A stretch of DNA of 36,894 bases from JBGTCD01 sp041749015. Its GTDB lineage: Bacteria > Bacteroidota > Bacteroidia > Cytophagales > Cyclobacteriaceae. The stretch's first letter is position 1. Every line of letters starts with the position of its first letter. Positions 9,200 to 17,959 of the stretch are shown here, piece by piece. The translations under genes and the position numbers were made by a program. Below the pieces are notes generated by a model that was not told where the DNA came from, did not search any database, and saw nothing but the letters and a program-made list of their open reading frames with translations. The stretch lies in the NCBI GenBank assembly GCA_041749015.1, contig JBGTCD010000052.1, positions 1-36,894 on the forward strand, written 5' to 3'.

Positions 9200-11469
9200 T
9201 TTTTACTTTTCTTTCTGGTTTGGGCATCCACCACAGCCAGGGCTGCCATATTCACAATTTCTCTGATTGAACTTCCCAATTGCAGAATATGGACTGGTTT
9301 TTTCATTCCCAGCAGGATGGGCCCGATGGCTTCAGCACCGCCTATTTCCATCACCAGTTTATAAGCGATGTTCCCTGATGTCAAATCTGGAAATATCAGG
9401 GTATTAGCTTTTTCACCTGCTAAGGCACTGAATGGATACATCTCTTTTTGAAGGCTGGTATTTAAGGCAACATTGGCTTGTATGTCCCCGTCGATAATGA
9501 GGTTGGGATACTTTTTCTTTGCCAGAGCTACTGCTTTTTGTGTTTTCGTTGGGACCTCACCCTTGCTTGATCCAAAGTTGGAATAAGACAATACAGCTAC
9601 TCGGGGTACAATATCAAAAAAGGAAACTCCTCTTGCAGTCAGTCCAATGATTTGTACCAATTCCTCTACGTTGGGGTTAACGTTCACCGTGGTGTCGGAG
9701 AAAAAATAAGTGCCTGATTTATTGCTGATGATGTACATTCCAGCAACACGCTGCCCTTCTTCTACTCCGATAATTTGCAGCGCAGGGGCAATGGTTCTGG
9801 GGTAGTCTTTGGTAAGCCCTGAAATAAAAGCATCGGCCTCCCCGGTCTCCACCATCATGTTGCCGAAATAGTTACGGTCCTTCATGAGTTTTTGGGCTTC
9901 GTATCGGGTCATGCCTTTCCTTTGCCTTTTTTCATAAAGAATTTCAGCAAAAGCCTCCACTTTCTTTTTTTCTTTTGAGGTGTCTATTATTAAGGTATCC
10001 CCCAAATCCAGCCGATGCTGATTCATTAATTCTCTGATCTGCTCTTCATTGCCCAGAAGGATAGGGATACCAATATTTTCATCTTTTAAAAGTTGGGCAG
10101 CCTTCAGAATTTTATAATTATTAGCCTCACCAAATACTACCTTCTGAGGATTCTTCTTAGCTCGGGTGATGATTTGAGACATCAGTTTTTGATCTACCCC
10201 TACTCTTTTCTGTAGAGCAAGTTGGTATTCTATCCAGTCGGTAATTTCCTGACGGGCCACACCAGAACTCATGGCTGCACGTGCTACGGCAGGGGAGATG
10301 GTGGTGATCAACCTAGGATCAAGGGGCTTGGGAATCAGGTACTCTTTTCCAAACTCTATTTTTTTATTCCCATAGGCTTTGCTTACCATATCGGGAACGG
10401 GCTCGCGGGCCAGGTCAGCCAAGGCTTTTACAGCGGCCAGTTTCATTTCTTCGTTGATGGTGGTAGCCCTTACATCAAGGGCACCCCTAAAAATATAAGG
10501 AAAGCCTAAGACATTATTGACCTGATTGGGATGGTCAGACCGCCCCGTGGCCATTATGATATCTTTTCGGGTGCGCATGGCCAGAGCGTATTCAATTTCA
10601 GGGTTGGGATTAGCCAGTGCAAATACGATCGGGTTTTTGGCCATAGATTTGAGGTGCTCAGGCGTTAGGATATCTGCTATTGACAATCCTACAAATACAT
10701 CTGCCCCATTGATGGCCTCCGCTAAAGTGGTGAATTTAGCACTTGTAGCGAATTCGGATTTTGAAGGGTCAAGATTGGCTCTGCTTTTGTTTATCACCCC
10801 TTTGCTGTCGCACATGATGATATTTTCTTTGCGGGCACCTAGCGAAACATAAATTTTGGTGCATGCAATGGCAGCAGCACCGGCACCGTTAACTACAATC
10901 CGAACCTTTTTTATATTTTTTTTGGCAAGTTCCAGGGCATTGAGCAGAGCGGCAGCCGAAATGATGGCCGTGCCATGCTGGTCATCATGCATGACCGGGA
11001 TATTCATTTTATCCTTTAATTCTTCCTCTATTTTAAAACTTTCCGGGGCTTTGATATCCTCAAGATTGATGCCTCCGAAGGTAGGCTCCAGCGATTTTAC
11101 GATTTTGATAAATTCATCTGGATCATTTTCATCGATTTCAATATCAAATACATCAATACCGGCAAATTTTTTGAACAACACCCCTTTTCCTTCCATGACT
11201 GGTTTGGAGGCTTCCGGCCCTATATTACCTAGACCCAGGACGGCGGTACCATTGGTGATTACAGCCACCAGGTTGCCTTTGGCAGTGTATTTATACACGG
11301 CATCTTTATCCTTGGCAATTTCTTTGCAAGGCTCTGCTACACCTGGAGAGTAAGCAAGGGCCAGGTCAAGTTGGGAGCTTAAAACTTTAGAAGGGATGAC
11401 CTCAATCTTTCCTGCAGGTTCCTGAGAATGGTATAGTAGGGCATCCTCTTTACGAATAACTATTGACAT
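9196..11469 (-). CDS. maeB: NADP-dependent malic enzyme, MaeB type with phosphotransacetylase-like domain
   Basis: At 757 aa this is the two-domain MaeB form. Residues 1 to about 420 are malic enzyme: LALAYSPGVAEPC (Y40), the GKGVLFKKFAGIDVFDIE segment with K95, and the dinucleotide-binding loop VVNGAGAAAIACTKIY near residue 191. From about residue 430 a phosphate acetyltransferase-like domain follows (VVFGEANNYKILKAAQ, and near the end GPILLGMKKPVHILQLG). The enzyme decarboxylates malate to pyruvate with reduction of NADP; in MaeB proteins the C-terminal domain is regulatory (acetyl-CoA sensitive) rather than a working transacetylase. The next gene, ruvA, overlaps its 3' end by 4 bp. Cofactor preference is inferred from the family. 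Confidence 0.95.
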   Translation of the reverse strand: MSIVIRKEDALLYHSQEPAGKIEVIPSKVLSSQLDLALAYSPGVAEPCKEIAKDKDAVYKYTAKGNLVAVITNGTAVLGLGNIGPEASKPVMEGKGVLFKKFAGIDVFDIEIDENDPDEFIKIVKSLEPTFGGINLEDIKAPESFKIEEELKDKMNIPVMHDDQHGTAIISAAALLNALELAKKNIKKVRIVVNGAGAAAIACTKIYVSLGARKENIIMCDSKGVINKSRANLDPSKSEFATSAKFTTLAEAINGADVFVGLSIADILTPEHLKSMAKNPIVFALANPNPEIEYALAMRTRKDIIMATGRSDHPNQVNNVLGFPYIFRGALDVRATTINEEMKLAAVKALADLAREPVPDMVSKAYGNKKIEFGKEYLIPKPLDPRLITTISPAVARAAMSSGVARQEITDWIEYQLALQKRVGVDQKLMSQIITRAKKNPQKVVFGEANNYKILKAAQLLKDENIGIPILLGNEEQIRELMNQHRLDLGDTLIIDTSKEKKKVEAFAEILYEKRQRKGMTRYEAQKLMKDRNYFGNMMVETGEADAFISGLTKDYPRTIAPALQIIGVEEGQRVAGMYIISNKSGTYFFSDTTVNVNPNVEELVQIIGLTARGVSFFDIVPRVAVLSYSNFGSSKGEVPTKTQKAVALAKKKYPNLIIDGDIQANVALNTSLQKEMYPFSALAGEKANTLIFPDLTSGNIAYKLVMEIGGAEAIGPILLGMKKPVHILQLGSSIREIVNMAALAVVDAQTRKKSKK

Positions 11470-11531
11470 CTGATCTGAATGGTTTTAACTGATCCACTAA
11501 GCGAGTAAAATTAGTAAGAATGAGTTAAACC

Positions 11532-12632
11532 TCAACCTTTATTACCTGCATTTAGCTCACTATTGAGCCGGAAGGTAGAAAGAATGATTTCAAGTTCGCG
11601 AATAATTTCACGTTTATTCGTGGAAGGACTGTAAGAAAAGCCTTCGATATAAAATAACCGGTTGGTCTCCTCATCAACCATCGCATAGCTTACGAAGGGG
11701 CCGCCCATAGCCAGATTATTAGTTTTCCATAAGCCCCGGGATTCTATGGCAAATTTATCATTGAAGGAAATTTCATCAGAGATCACTGGCACATACTCTG
11801 TCTCTGTGATCATATAGGAATCGAGCTTATCAGGGTCGGCAAAGAGATGTTTTTTGATGATATTATCTCGGAAAATTACCAGTTCATCTCTTTTAAAAAT
11901 ATCAACTGAAGTGTAATCAGCAAAGGTGACAAAAATATTTTTGTCTGTTTTTGGCTCCATGTTTCTAACCCAGAAGAAATCATCTTCCATTACTGCTATT
12001 TCGTATCCAACCGGCACTCTAAGGCTCGCACCATATTTTTCAGTCATCATCCTGGCAATGCCTTTTTGTTCCTTGGATCTGTAAAGGCTTTTTTCAAGTC
12101 TTTCTTTCTCTGCATTGTTGAAGTATTCAAGGATACTTCCGCTGTTTTGTTTGATATTGCCGGTCAGGGTAGCATCATCCGGACCAAATAGATACATTAC
12201 CGATTGATTCTTGGAGTAAACGTTTTTTTCAGTTTTTACAAATAACTTTGGGTTATCATGCATCTGCTTAAGGGAGTTATCCGAGAAATTTCTTTTCAGT
12301 GCCTGGGTGCCCGGGCTGTTGCCCTCAAGGGAAAGTACAAATACCAGATTTTTTACTGCTTTGAGTATATGATTGAGCTTACGAGGGTCTACATGATTTA
12401 CATCGAAAGAATATTCATCTCTCGGCAGCCCCTCTATGGAGGTTCTAAAGGTAGCTCTTATGGCATCTCCTAATGGCCCGGCCCATTTTGCCGAATCCAT
12501 TACCAGAATCATTTCGCCCGGCCTTCCGGAACCCTCAGCCAACATGCCTTCACTTTTTTTTGATCCATCATTAGAGCAGGTACTCATCATGAAGGCTATG
12601 GTTATAATCAAAAAATATTTAATATACTTCAT
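11532..12632 (-). CDS. DUF4837 family lipoprotein
   Basis: The frame is open from 12662, but I prefer the ATG at 12632 (366 aa), which starts directly with a signal peptide: MKYIKYFLIITIAFMMSTC. That Cys, followed by SNDGSKK, fits a lipoprotein cleavage site, though the residue before the Cys is Thr rather than the usual Gly or Ala. The body has the features I associate with Bacteroidota DUF4837 proteins: GRPGEMILVMDSAKW near the start, and late in the chain IESRGLWKTNNLAMGGPFVSYAMVD in two stretches, then LFYIEGFSYSP. The function is unknown. It is separated from its neighbours by about 60-110 bp on each side, and presumably acts in the periplasm or at the outer membrane. Confidence 0.8.
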   Translation of the reverse strand: MKYIKYFLIITIAFMMSTCSNDGSKKSEGMLAEGSGRPGEMILVMDSAKWAGPLGDAIRATFRTSIEGLPRDEYSFDVNHVDPRKLNHILKAVKNLVFVLSLEGNSPGTQALKRNFSDNSLKQMHDNPKLFVKTEKNVYSKNQSVMYLFGPDDATLTGNIKQNSGSILEYFNNAEKERLEKSLYRSKEQKGIARMMTEKYGASLRVPVGYEIAVMEDDFFWVRNMEPKTDKNIFVTFADYTSVDIFKRDELVIFRDNIIKKHLFADPDKLDSYMITETEYVPVISDEISFNDKFAIESRGLWKTNNLAMGGPFVSYAMVDEETNRLFYIEGFSYSPSTNKREIIRELEIILSTFRLNSELNAGNKG

Positions 12633-12742
12633 GGCAATAGGTTTGTTTTTTGAACATGGCAATCTAACCTAATGTTTATACTCGAACTTAGTTTTTAACT
12701 GAGGATTTTTTAATTTATTGCAAAAATAACCGGTTTACCAAC

Positions 12743-14104
12743 CTATCCAATTTTTAGCCTTTGCCCAGGCTTGATTTTATTGTCCTGGAGTTGGTTGAGT
12801 TCCTTGATTTTTTCAATGGTTAAACCATGGAATTTTCTGGAAATATCCCATAAGGTATCACCAGGTTGCACTACATAAACTTTATCTGGGGGGATGCCTT
12901 GCGGTACGAGGGGTTTTGCGGGTGGGGTTGTTTTGGCAACCGGGGCGTTATCATTTACATAAAGGGTAAGTCGCTGTCCTGACCGGATCATGGTGCCCCT
13001 AAGATTGTTCCAGGATTGGATGTCACTAACGCGAACACCGTGTCTCATAGCAATGGTGCCTAATACATCGCCATTTTTCACTGTGTAATAAGTTCTGCTT
13101 TTACCATAGGTACTCCCAGTGGTAGTTTTAGCGATATGCTCTATGGTTTCTTTCCCGGTTTTTGAGGCAGAGTCCAGAATTGATACCCTGTTGGATTCAA
13201 AATAGGGTAATTTCTCTTCCGGAATTTTGAGTAAGAATTCACGGGTATTTTCCGGGATGGCACCTTTGGCAATGGAAGGATTAAGCTTGAGAATGTCTTC
13301 GGGGCAAATATCCATTAAATTGGCCAATGTCTCGACATGTACATAGCCATCAACATTTACTATGGCTGTTTGTATGGGATACTCTGGGTGCATTTCATAA
13401 ATATTGTGCTCCTGAGCGTAATTCATCACATAGGTGACAGCAGTAAATTGAGGGACATAGGACCGCGTCTCTCTGGGAAGGTAATTGTAGATTTCCCAAA
13501 AGGATTTCTGATATCCCGACCTTCGAATGGCTTTCCTGACATTGCCCGGTCCTGAATTGTAGGCGGCTAGTGCCAACTCCCAGTCGCCAAACATATTGTA
13601 CAATTGGGATAAGTACTTGCAGGCAGCTTCAGTGGACTTTTCAGGGTCCATTCTTTCATCAATGTACCAGTCTTGCTTGAGCCCAAAATGGCGACCAGTA
13701 GGGGACATAAATTGCCACAGGCCTACCGCACGGGCTCTGGATACTGCTTTTGGGTTGAGCCCAGATTCTACTATTGCGAGATATTTTAATTCATCAGGCA
13801 GTCCATATTTTGCGAGGTATTTTTCGAAGATCGGAAAATAAACCTGCTGCCTTCGGAGCATGGTGCGTGTATACTCCCTGTCTCTAACAGAAAAATAATT
13901 GATAAAACTTTCCACTCTTTCATTCAATACTAAGGGAATGGCCCCTTCAATACAGGATATTCGATCCTGGAGCACCTCAAAACTAACATCAGGGGGAACA
14001 TGGTCGATATAGGGTCTTTCATAGCTGGTAGTATCACCAGAAAAGCCCAGCAATACTGGGGTAAAAAGTACTGAAACCAGAAAGGAAAAAAATAATCTAC
14101 CCAT
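12743..14104 (-). CDS. MltD-like membrane-bound lytic murein transglycosylase with two LysM domains
   Basis: The 453-aa protein has an N-terminal signal peptide (LFFSFLVSVLFTPVLLGF). A lysozyme-like SLT domain covers about residues 95-220. The catalytic glutamate is E113 in LAIVESGLNPKAVS, followed by AVGLWQFMSPTGR and the AYNSGPGNV motif (181-189). Two LysM repeats form the C-terminus, at about 338-382 and 408-452 (YVVQPGDTLWDISRKFHG). It would cleave the glycan strand of peptidoglycan with formation of 1,6-anhydro-MurNAc, with LysM binding GlcNAc-rich strands. It lies 18 bp downstream of gatA, so it is probably in the tatA - gatA transcript. I see no clear lipobox, so attachment to the outer membrane is uncertain. 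Confidence 0.93.
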   Translation of the reverse strand: MGRLFFSFLVSVLFTPVLLGFSGDTTSYERPYIDHVPPDVSFEVLQDRISCIEGAIPLVLNERVESFINYFSVRDREYTRTMLRRQQVYFPIFEKYLAKYGLPDELKYLAIVESGLNPKAVSRARAVGLWQFMSPTGRHFGLKQDWYIDERMDPEKSTEAACKYLSQLYNMFGDWELALAAYNSGPGNVRKAIRRSGYQKSFWEIYNYLPRETRSYVPQFTAVTYVMNYAQEHNIYEMHPEYPIQTAIVNVDGYVHVETLANLMDICPEDILKLNPSIAKGAIPENTREFLLKIPEEKLPYFESNRVSILDSASKTGKETIEHIAKTTTGSTYGKSRTYYTVKNGDVLGTIAMRHGVRVSDIQSWNNLRGTMIRSGQRLTLYVNDNAPVAKTTPPAKPLVPQGIPPDKVYVVQPGDTLWDISRKFHGLTIEKIKELNQLQDNKIKPGQRLKIG

Positions 14105-14122
14105 GGTAATTAAAAGGATTGC

Positions 14123-15547
14123 CTATAGCTTCAATAAATACTTTGAAAAGGTAAAAAGTTCCTCCTCTTTGAAATCATTTGCCATCACTTGAAGTCCAAC
14201 GGGTAAACCCTGGCTGTCATTGCCTGCTGGTAAAGATATTCCCGGAATCCCAGCCACCGAGGCTGGCACTGTAAATAAATCAGCCAGATACATGGCCAGG
14301 GGATCCTGGGTATTTTCCCCGATTTTAAATGCTGTGGTAGGGGTAGTAGGCAGAATGATGTAGTCGTAGTCTTTAAAAATATCTTTAATCTGGTCACGGA
14401 TGAGCCTGCGTACCTTTTGGGCCTTGGTGTAGTAGGCATCATAATAGCTCGCGCTGAGTACAAAGGTGCCCAGCATGATCCGCCTTTTCACTTCATTTCC
14501 AAAGCCTTCCGCCCTGGTCTTTTTATACATGCTTTCCAGATCAGTGGCATTGGGGCTCCTATAGCCATATTTGACCCCATCATACCTGCTCAGATTGGAG
14601 CTGGCTTCAGCGGTGGTCAATATATAGTAGGTTGGCAATACATGGTCCAATAAAGGAAAGGAGACTTCAGCTATCGTATGCCCTTCTGCCTTGAGGCTTT
14701 CGAGCTTTGCTATCATAATATCCTTAATTTCTTTTTGGAGGCCAGGACTTTCCACCGATTCTTTAAGGTAGGCAATCTTTATTTTTTCCGGCAAGGAATA
14801 TGTTGATGAAGAATATTTTGGTACCGGCTGATTGGAAACGGTGCTGTCTACTGCATCAGGACCGGCCATGATTTCCAGTACTAGTGCCATATCCTCAATA
14901 TTTTTTGCGAAAATACCGATGCAATCAAAGGAGGAGGCATAAGCTGCCAGGCCAAATCTGGAAATCCGGGAATAGGTAGGCTTAAGCCCAAAAACCCCAC
15001 AAAAAGCGGCAGGTTGCCGCACCGAGCCCCCGGTATCGGTACCTAATGAAACCAGACACATATCGCCTTGTACCGCCACGGCCGAACCGCCCGAGGAGCC
15101 TCCCGGCACCCGATCGGTATCGAGGGCATTAAGCACAGGACCAAAAGCAGAGTTTTCATTTGAGGAGCCCATGGCAAATTCATCGCAATTGCACCGGCCT
15201 ATGACAATGGCATCCTCATCCAACAAGCGCTGAACTGCCGTGGCAGTAAATTGTGATTCAAATCCTTCAAGGATTTTACTTGAGCAATGAAGACCATGAT
15301 CCTGATGACACAACACATCTTTAAGGCCTACCACCATGCCAGCCAATCTGCCGGCACTACCTGATTTGATTTTACGATCGACCTCAATGGCAGCTTGCTT
15401 AGCCTCTTCGGAATATACTTCTACAAAAGCATTGAGGTTTTTATGCTTTTCGATCTGATTCAGGTAATGGTCAACAAGAAGGGCGCAGGATGTTTTTCCA
15501 TTATCCAGCGCCCTTTTGATATTTTCTAAGGAATTATATTCGATCAA
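14123..15547 (-). CDS. gatA: Asp-tRNA(Asn)/Glu-tRNA(Gln) amidotransferase subunit A
   Basis: This 474-aa protein carries the amidase signature with the full Ser-cisSer-Lys triad: K76 in VGLKDVLC, S151 in PGGSSGGSAVAV, and S175 in GTDTGGSVRQPAAF. The spacing matches GatA. GatA hydrolyses glutamine and passes ammonia to GatB, which amidates mischarged Glu-tRNA(Gln) or Asp-tRNA(Asn). gatB and gatC are not in the window, as is usual for scattered gat genes in this phylum. It overlaps the 3' end of tatA by 4 bp and is followed 18 bp later by the lytic transglycosylase. A non-GatA amidase is a less likely alternative. Confidence 0.94.
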   Translation of the reverse strand: MIEYNSLENIKRALDNGKTSCALLVDHYLNQIEKHKNLNAFVEVYSEEAKQAAIEVDRKIKSGSAGRLAGMVVGLKDVLCHQDHGLHCSSKILEGFESQFTATAVQRLLDEDAIVIGRCNCDEFAMGSSNENSAFGPVLNALDTDRVPGGSSGGSAVAVQGDMCLVSLGTDTGGSVRQPAAFCGVFGLKPTYSRISRFGLAAYASSFDCIGIFAKNIEDMALVLEIMAGPDAVDSTVSNQPVPKYSSSTYSLPEKIKIAYLKESVESPGLQKEIKDIMIAKLESLKAEGHTIAEVSFPLLDHVLPTYYILTTAEASSNLSRYDGVKYGYRSPNATDLESMYKKTRAEGFGNEVKRRIMLGTFVLSASYYDAYYTKAQKVRRLIRDQIKDIFKDYDYIILPTTPTTAFKIGENTQDPLAMYLADLFTVPASVAGIPGISLPAGNDSQGLPVGLQVMANDFKEEELFTFSKYLLKL

Positions 15548-15768
15548 GCTTTGTCTTTTTTATTTTCAGAATCTTTAGCCCCTTCATCTATTTCATCTTT
15601 GATGCCTTTGGTGGCATCTTTAAATTCACGGATGCCACGACCCAAACCTCTGGCGAGGTCTGGTATCCTCTTGGCACCGAAAAAAACTAAAATGACCAAT
15701 ACGATAAGTACGAGCTCCCATCCTCCAGGAAAACTCCATGCCAATATTACATTCATTGCGGCTACCAT
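15544..15768 (-). CDS. tatA: Twin-arginine translocase subunit TatA/TatE
   Basis: At 74 aa it has the TatA plan: a short N-terminus, one membrane helix (WELVLIVLVILVFFG), the FGAKRIPDLARGLGRGI hinge and amphipathic helix, then a charged lysine/aspartate-rich tail. TatA oligomers form the passage for folded proteins in the Tat system. The Phe-Gly hinge and short tail favour TatA over TatB. It overlaps gatA by 4 bp. TatC is not in this window. The ORF has several Met codons at the start; MVAAMNVILAW could begin at M5 without affecting the helix. Confidence 0.93.
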   Translation of the reverse strand: MVAAMNVILAWSFPGGWELVLIVLVILVFFGAKRIPDLARGLGRGIREFKDATKGIKDEIDEGAKDSENKKDKA

Positions 15769-15870
15769 TTAAATTAATTTATGGGTGTAAAGATAGATAT
15801 TATTAGTGAACCTAGAAAACAACCCTGTCCTAATAAAAGGGCATTGTGTCAGGTATAGTTCAAAATAGTG

Positions 15871-16005
15871 GTTAGAAGTTAGAGGTTAGTCTTGAGTCGG
15901 CAGCTGTAGCGAAGCGGAAGTCCTGGAGTAGCGGGATAAGCAGTCTATGGTCAAAGTCAATGTCGCCAACCGCCAACCGCTAAAAGCTAACAGCCAACAG
16001 CCAAA
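15871..16005. repeat. Element with two opposed arrays of degenerate 7-bp repeats
   Basis: On the plus strand 15871-15891 reads GTTAGAA, GTTAGAG, GTTAGTC, with a weaker fourth unit TTGAGTC (15892-15898). At the other end 15964-16005 is six contiguous 7-mers: CGCCAAC, CGCCAAC, CGCTAAA, AGCTAAC, AGCCAAC, AGCCAAA. Read on the minus strand these are KTTRGCK units, so the two arrays point towards each other. In RNA the arrays can pair heptamer by heptamer (GUURG with CUAAC, using G-U). A 65-bp non-repetitive centre separates them. The right array ends at 16005, immediately next to the stop codon of the EnvC-like gene (16006). I infer a small interspersed repeat; copy number elsewhere cannot be seen here. 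Confidence 0.7.
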
Positions 16006-17283
16006 TCAACTTTGTCGCAACAGCCACAACATAGGATCCAGGGTTTGGGTGTTTTTCCTAACCTGAAATTTTAATTCAGATACACCATCCTTATTGATGC
16101 CCATGGTGCCCAGGTTTTGACCGGTTTTGACTTGCTGGCCGGCACTTACATGCACCTCACTTAACCCGATATAAATTGTGAAGTACTCCCCATGCTTTAC
16201 CATGACCATATTCCCCAAAAGAGGCACAAAGGCAATTTTTCTAACCTCTCCATCAAACACAACTTTTACTGCTTCATTTTGCCGGGTCTGGATATTAATG
16301 CCTTCATTTTCAATAATAATGCCTTTGAGGATAGGGTGATTTTGGCGCCCGTATTTTTGTGAAATAAATCCAGAAACAGGCCATTGGAATTTTGATTTAT
16401 TCTCGGCGAAATTCGCTGACAATTTTACCGCCTCAGCAGAAACAGTCTTGCCTTCTTTGGCCTTTGCTTCTCGTTCAGCCCTTGCCATTTCCTCTTTTAT
16501 AATGGCATCAATCATCCGGTCAATTTCCGCAACAGCTTTTTTGGTAGCTTCAAGGTCACTTTTAAGCTGCTTCTCCTGTTTGGATAAGCTGGATAGCACC
16601 CGCCCCTGATCCTGTCGAAACCCGGTTAAAATTTTGTTTTGGGTCATTTGCTCACCGAGAAGCACCGTTTTTTCCTGACGTGTTTCCTTAATTAAAGAGA
16701 CCTGTTGCTGGAGTATTTCCTGAACCTTTATTATTTCATCTACCTGTTGGGTCCGGGCTTCAGTATACTGCTCCAGGTACTTGATCCTCATGATGACCTG
16801 GTTGAAGGATTTGGCAGAAAAAATAAATATTAATGGGTCCTGGCCGGAGCGGGATTTGTAGGCCGCATAAATCATGGCCGCATACTCTTTTTTGAGTTGC
16901 TCCAGATCCTGTTCCAATGATTCAATGATCAGGGAGTTTTCTTCGATTTCCCCGTCAATCAGGTTAATTTCCTCCTTAATGTTGTTAATGACCTGCTCCT
17001 GGGCTCTTATCTGTTCGTTGAGGGCATTGAGCTGGCCCAGGGTGTTGGATTTCTGGCTGGTGGTCTGTTTAAGTATCTGCTCAGCCTCCTTGATTTTTCT
17101 GAGATTTTGTTCACGTTCCCTCTGGAGCTGGGCTTTGGTCTTTTGGGCCTGTACTTCAAAGCTCAGGCAGGTGCAAAAAATGAATAATGGCAGAATTATC
17201 CAGCTATTTCCTCTCAAAGCGTTTGGGGATATTAAAAGGAAATTTAAGTTCTTTATCAGCCAACTCTGCCTTATTGTATTCAA
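16006..17283 (-). CDS. EnvC-like murein hydrolase activator (coiled coil plus degenerate LytM/M23 domain)
   Basis: The 425-aa frame has a hydrophobic export signal at about residues 28-46 (SWIILPLFIFCTCLSF, then VQAQ). A long coiled coil runs from about 48 to 275, with a Gly/Ser-containing break near 145, and an M23 domain from about 300. The zinc site is degraded: H316 is kept, but the usual Asp is N330 (EGINI) and the HxH motif is lost (YIGLS at 371-375). That is the state of EnvC-type activators, which switch on amidases during cell separation rather than cut peptidoglycan themselves. The ATG at 17283 lies 80 bp inside the upstream DUF4292 gene and puts about 27 residues before the hydrophobic segment. 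A TTG at 17217 would give a more normal signal peptide (403 aa). The start is therefore open. Confidence 0.88.
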   Translation of the reverse strand: MNTIRQSWLIKNLNFLLISPNALRGNSWIILPLFIFCTCLSFEVQAQKTKAQLQREREQNLRKIKEAEQILKQTTSQKSNTLGQLNALNEQIRAQEQVINNIKEEINLIDGEIEENSLIIESLEQDLEQLKKEYAAMIYAAYKSRSGQDPLIFIFSAKSFNQVIMRIKYLEQYTEARTQQVDEIIKVQEILQQQVSLIKETRQEKTVLLGEQMTQNKILTGFRQDQGRVLSSLSKQEKQLKSDLEATKKAVAEIDRMIDAIIKEEMARAEREAKAKEGKTVSAEAVKLSANFAENKSKFQWPVSGFISQKYGRQNHPILKGIIIENEGINIQTRQNEAVKVVFDGEVRKIAFVPLLGNMVMVKHGEYFTIYIGLSEVHVSAGQQVKTGQNLGTMGINKDGVSELKFQVRKNTQTLDPMLWLLRQS

Positions 17284-17959
17284 TTTGTATTGAAGTGTTT
17301 ACCAAGTCCTCATTTGCAGTGTAAATTAATGAAATTATTGTAGAATAAGGAAATGCCATATCATTGACAAGTTGGAAATCGCCATAACTGATTTTTAGAT
17401 GATTATTGGTGGCGATTTCTTTCAATGAAAGCCGCTCCAGCTTCATGGTGCGCCTGTTAATAAAGTTTTCAATAATCAGGCTGTCGGTATTTTGAATCAG
17501 ATGAAAATAGGTGTCCTTTTTGATTACTTCATCCTCATCTTCCCGTGGCTTAAGTAAATTACCCAGGAGCGCAGCCTGAATCATTTGATAGTTGATCTCG
17601 AAATTAAACCGTTCTGACAAATCACTGAAGGTAAATACATAATACTCCTTATTCATGGTATTGATGATAGAGATCGAGTCCTGATTGATCAATGCCCTGC
17701 CGCCCTGTATCCCTACTGAGGAAAAATTCATCCAGATCACGCTATCTTTTCTAATTCTGATATTGGCCCTGGCATTGATATCATTTTTATCATCACGAAA
17801 CTGAATTTTGCCACGGGAGGACAAATACTCAAAATCAAGTTCCCGAATCTCCATCCGGTTTCGGTCTGAGAAATTCCAATTGATACCACTAATTTTTTTG
17901 CTGCAGGACGGTAGAAAGAGCAGGGCTGCCAGTACAGGCAATAAAAATATTTTACTCAT
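17204..17959 (-). CDS. DUF4292 family lipoprotein
   Basis: I place the start at 17959 (251 aa), because it begins directly with a lipoprotein signal, MSKIFLLPVLAALLFLPSC; the upstream ATG at 18016 lies inside the TPR gene and would bury this signal. The body resembles Bacteroidota DUF4292 proteins, which are related in fold to LolA/LolB-like lipoprotein-handling proteins: NINARANIRIRKDSVIWMN-like strands early, then GRALINQDSISIINTM, and ILLIYTAN-type strands late. A role in outer-membrane lipoprotein or lipid handling is inference only. It overlaps the TPR gene by 8 bp and the EnvC-like gene by up to 80 bp, so these three are almost certainly one transcript. Confidence 0.82.
   Translation of the reverse strand: MSKIFLLPVLAALLFLPSCSKKISGINWNFSDRNRMEIRELDFEYLSSRGKIQFRDDKNDINARANIRIRKDSVIWMNFSSVGIQGGRALINQDSISIINTMNKEYYVFTFSDLSERFNFEINYQMIQAALLGNLLKPREDEDEVIKKDTYFHLIQNTDSLIIENFINRRTMKLERLSLKEIATNNHLKISYGDFQLVNDMAFPYSTIISLIYTANEDLVNTSIQIEYNKAELADKELKFPFNIPKRFERK

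Noticed and set aside
12711..12742. Short AACCGGTT palindrome before the 3' end of the lytic transglycosylase gene
   Set aside because: Eight bases only, common by chance, with no T tract or neighbouring operator.
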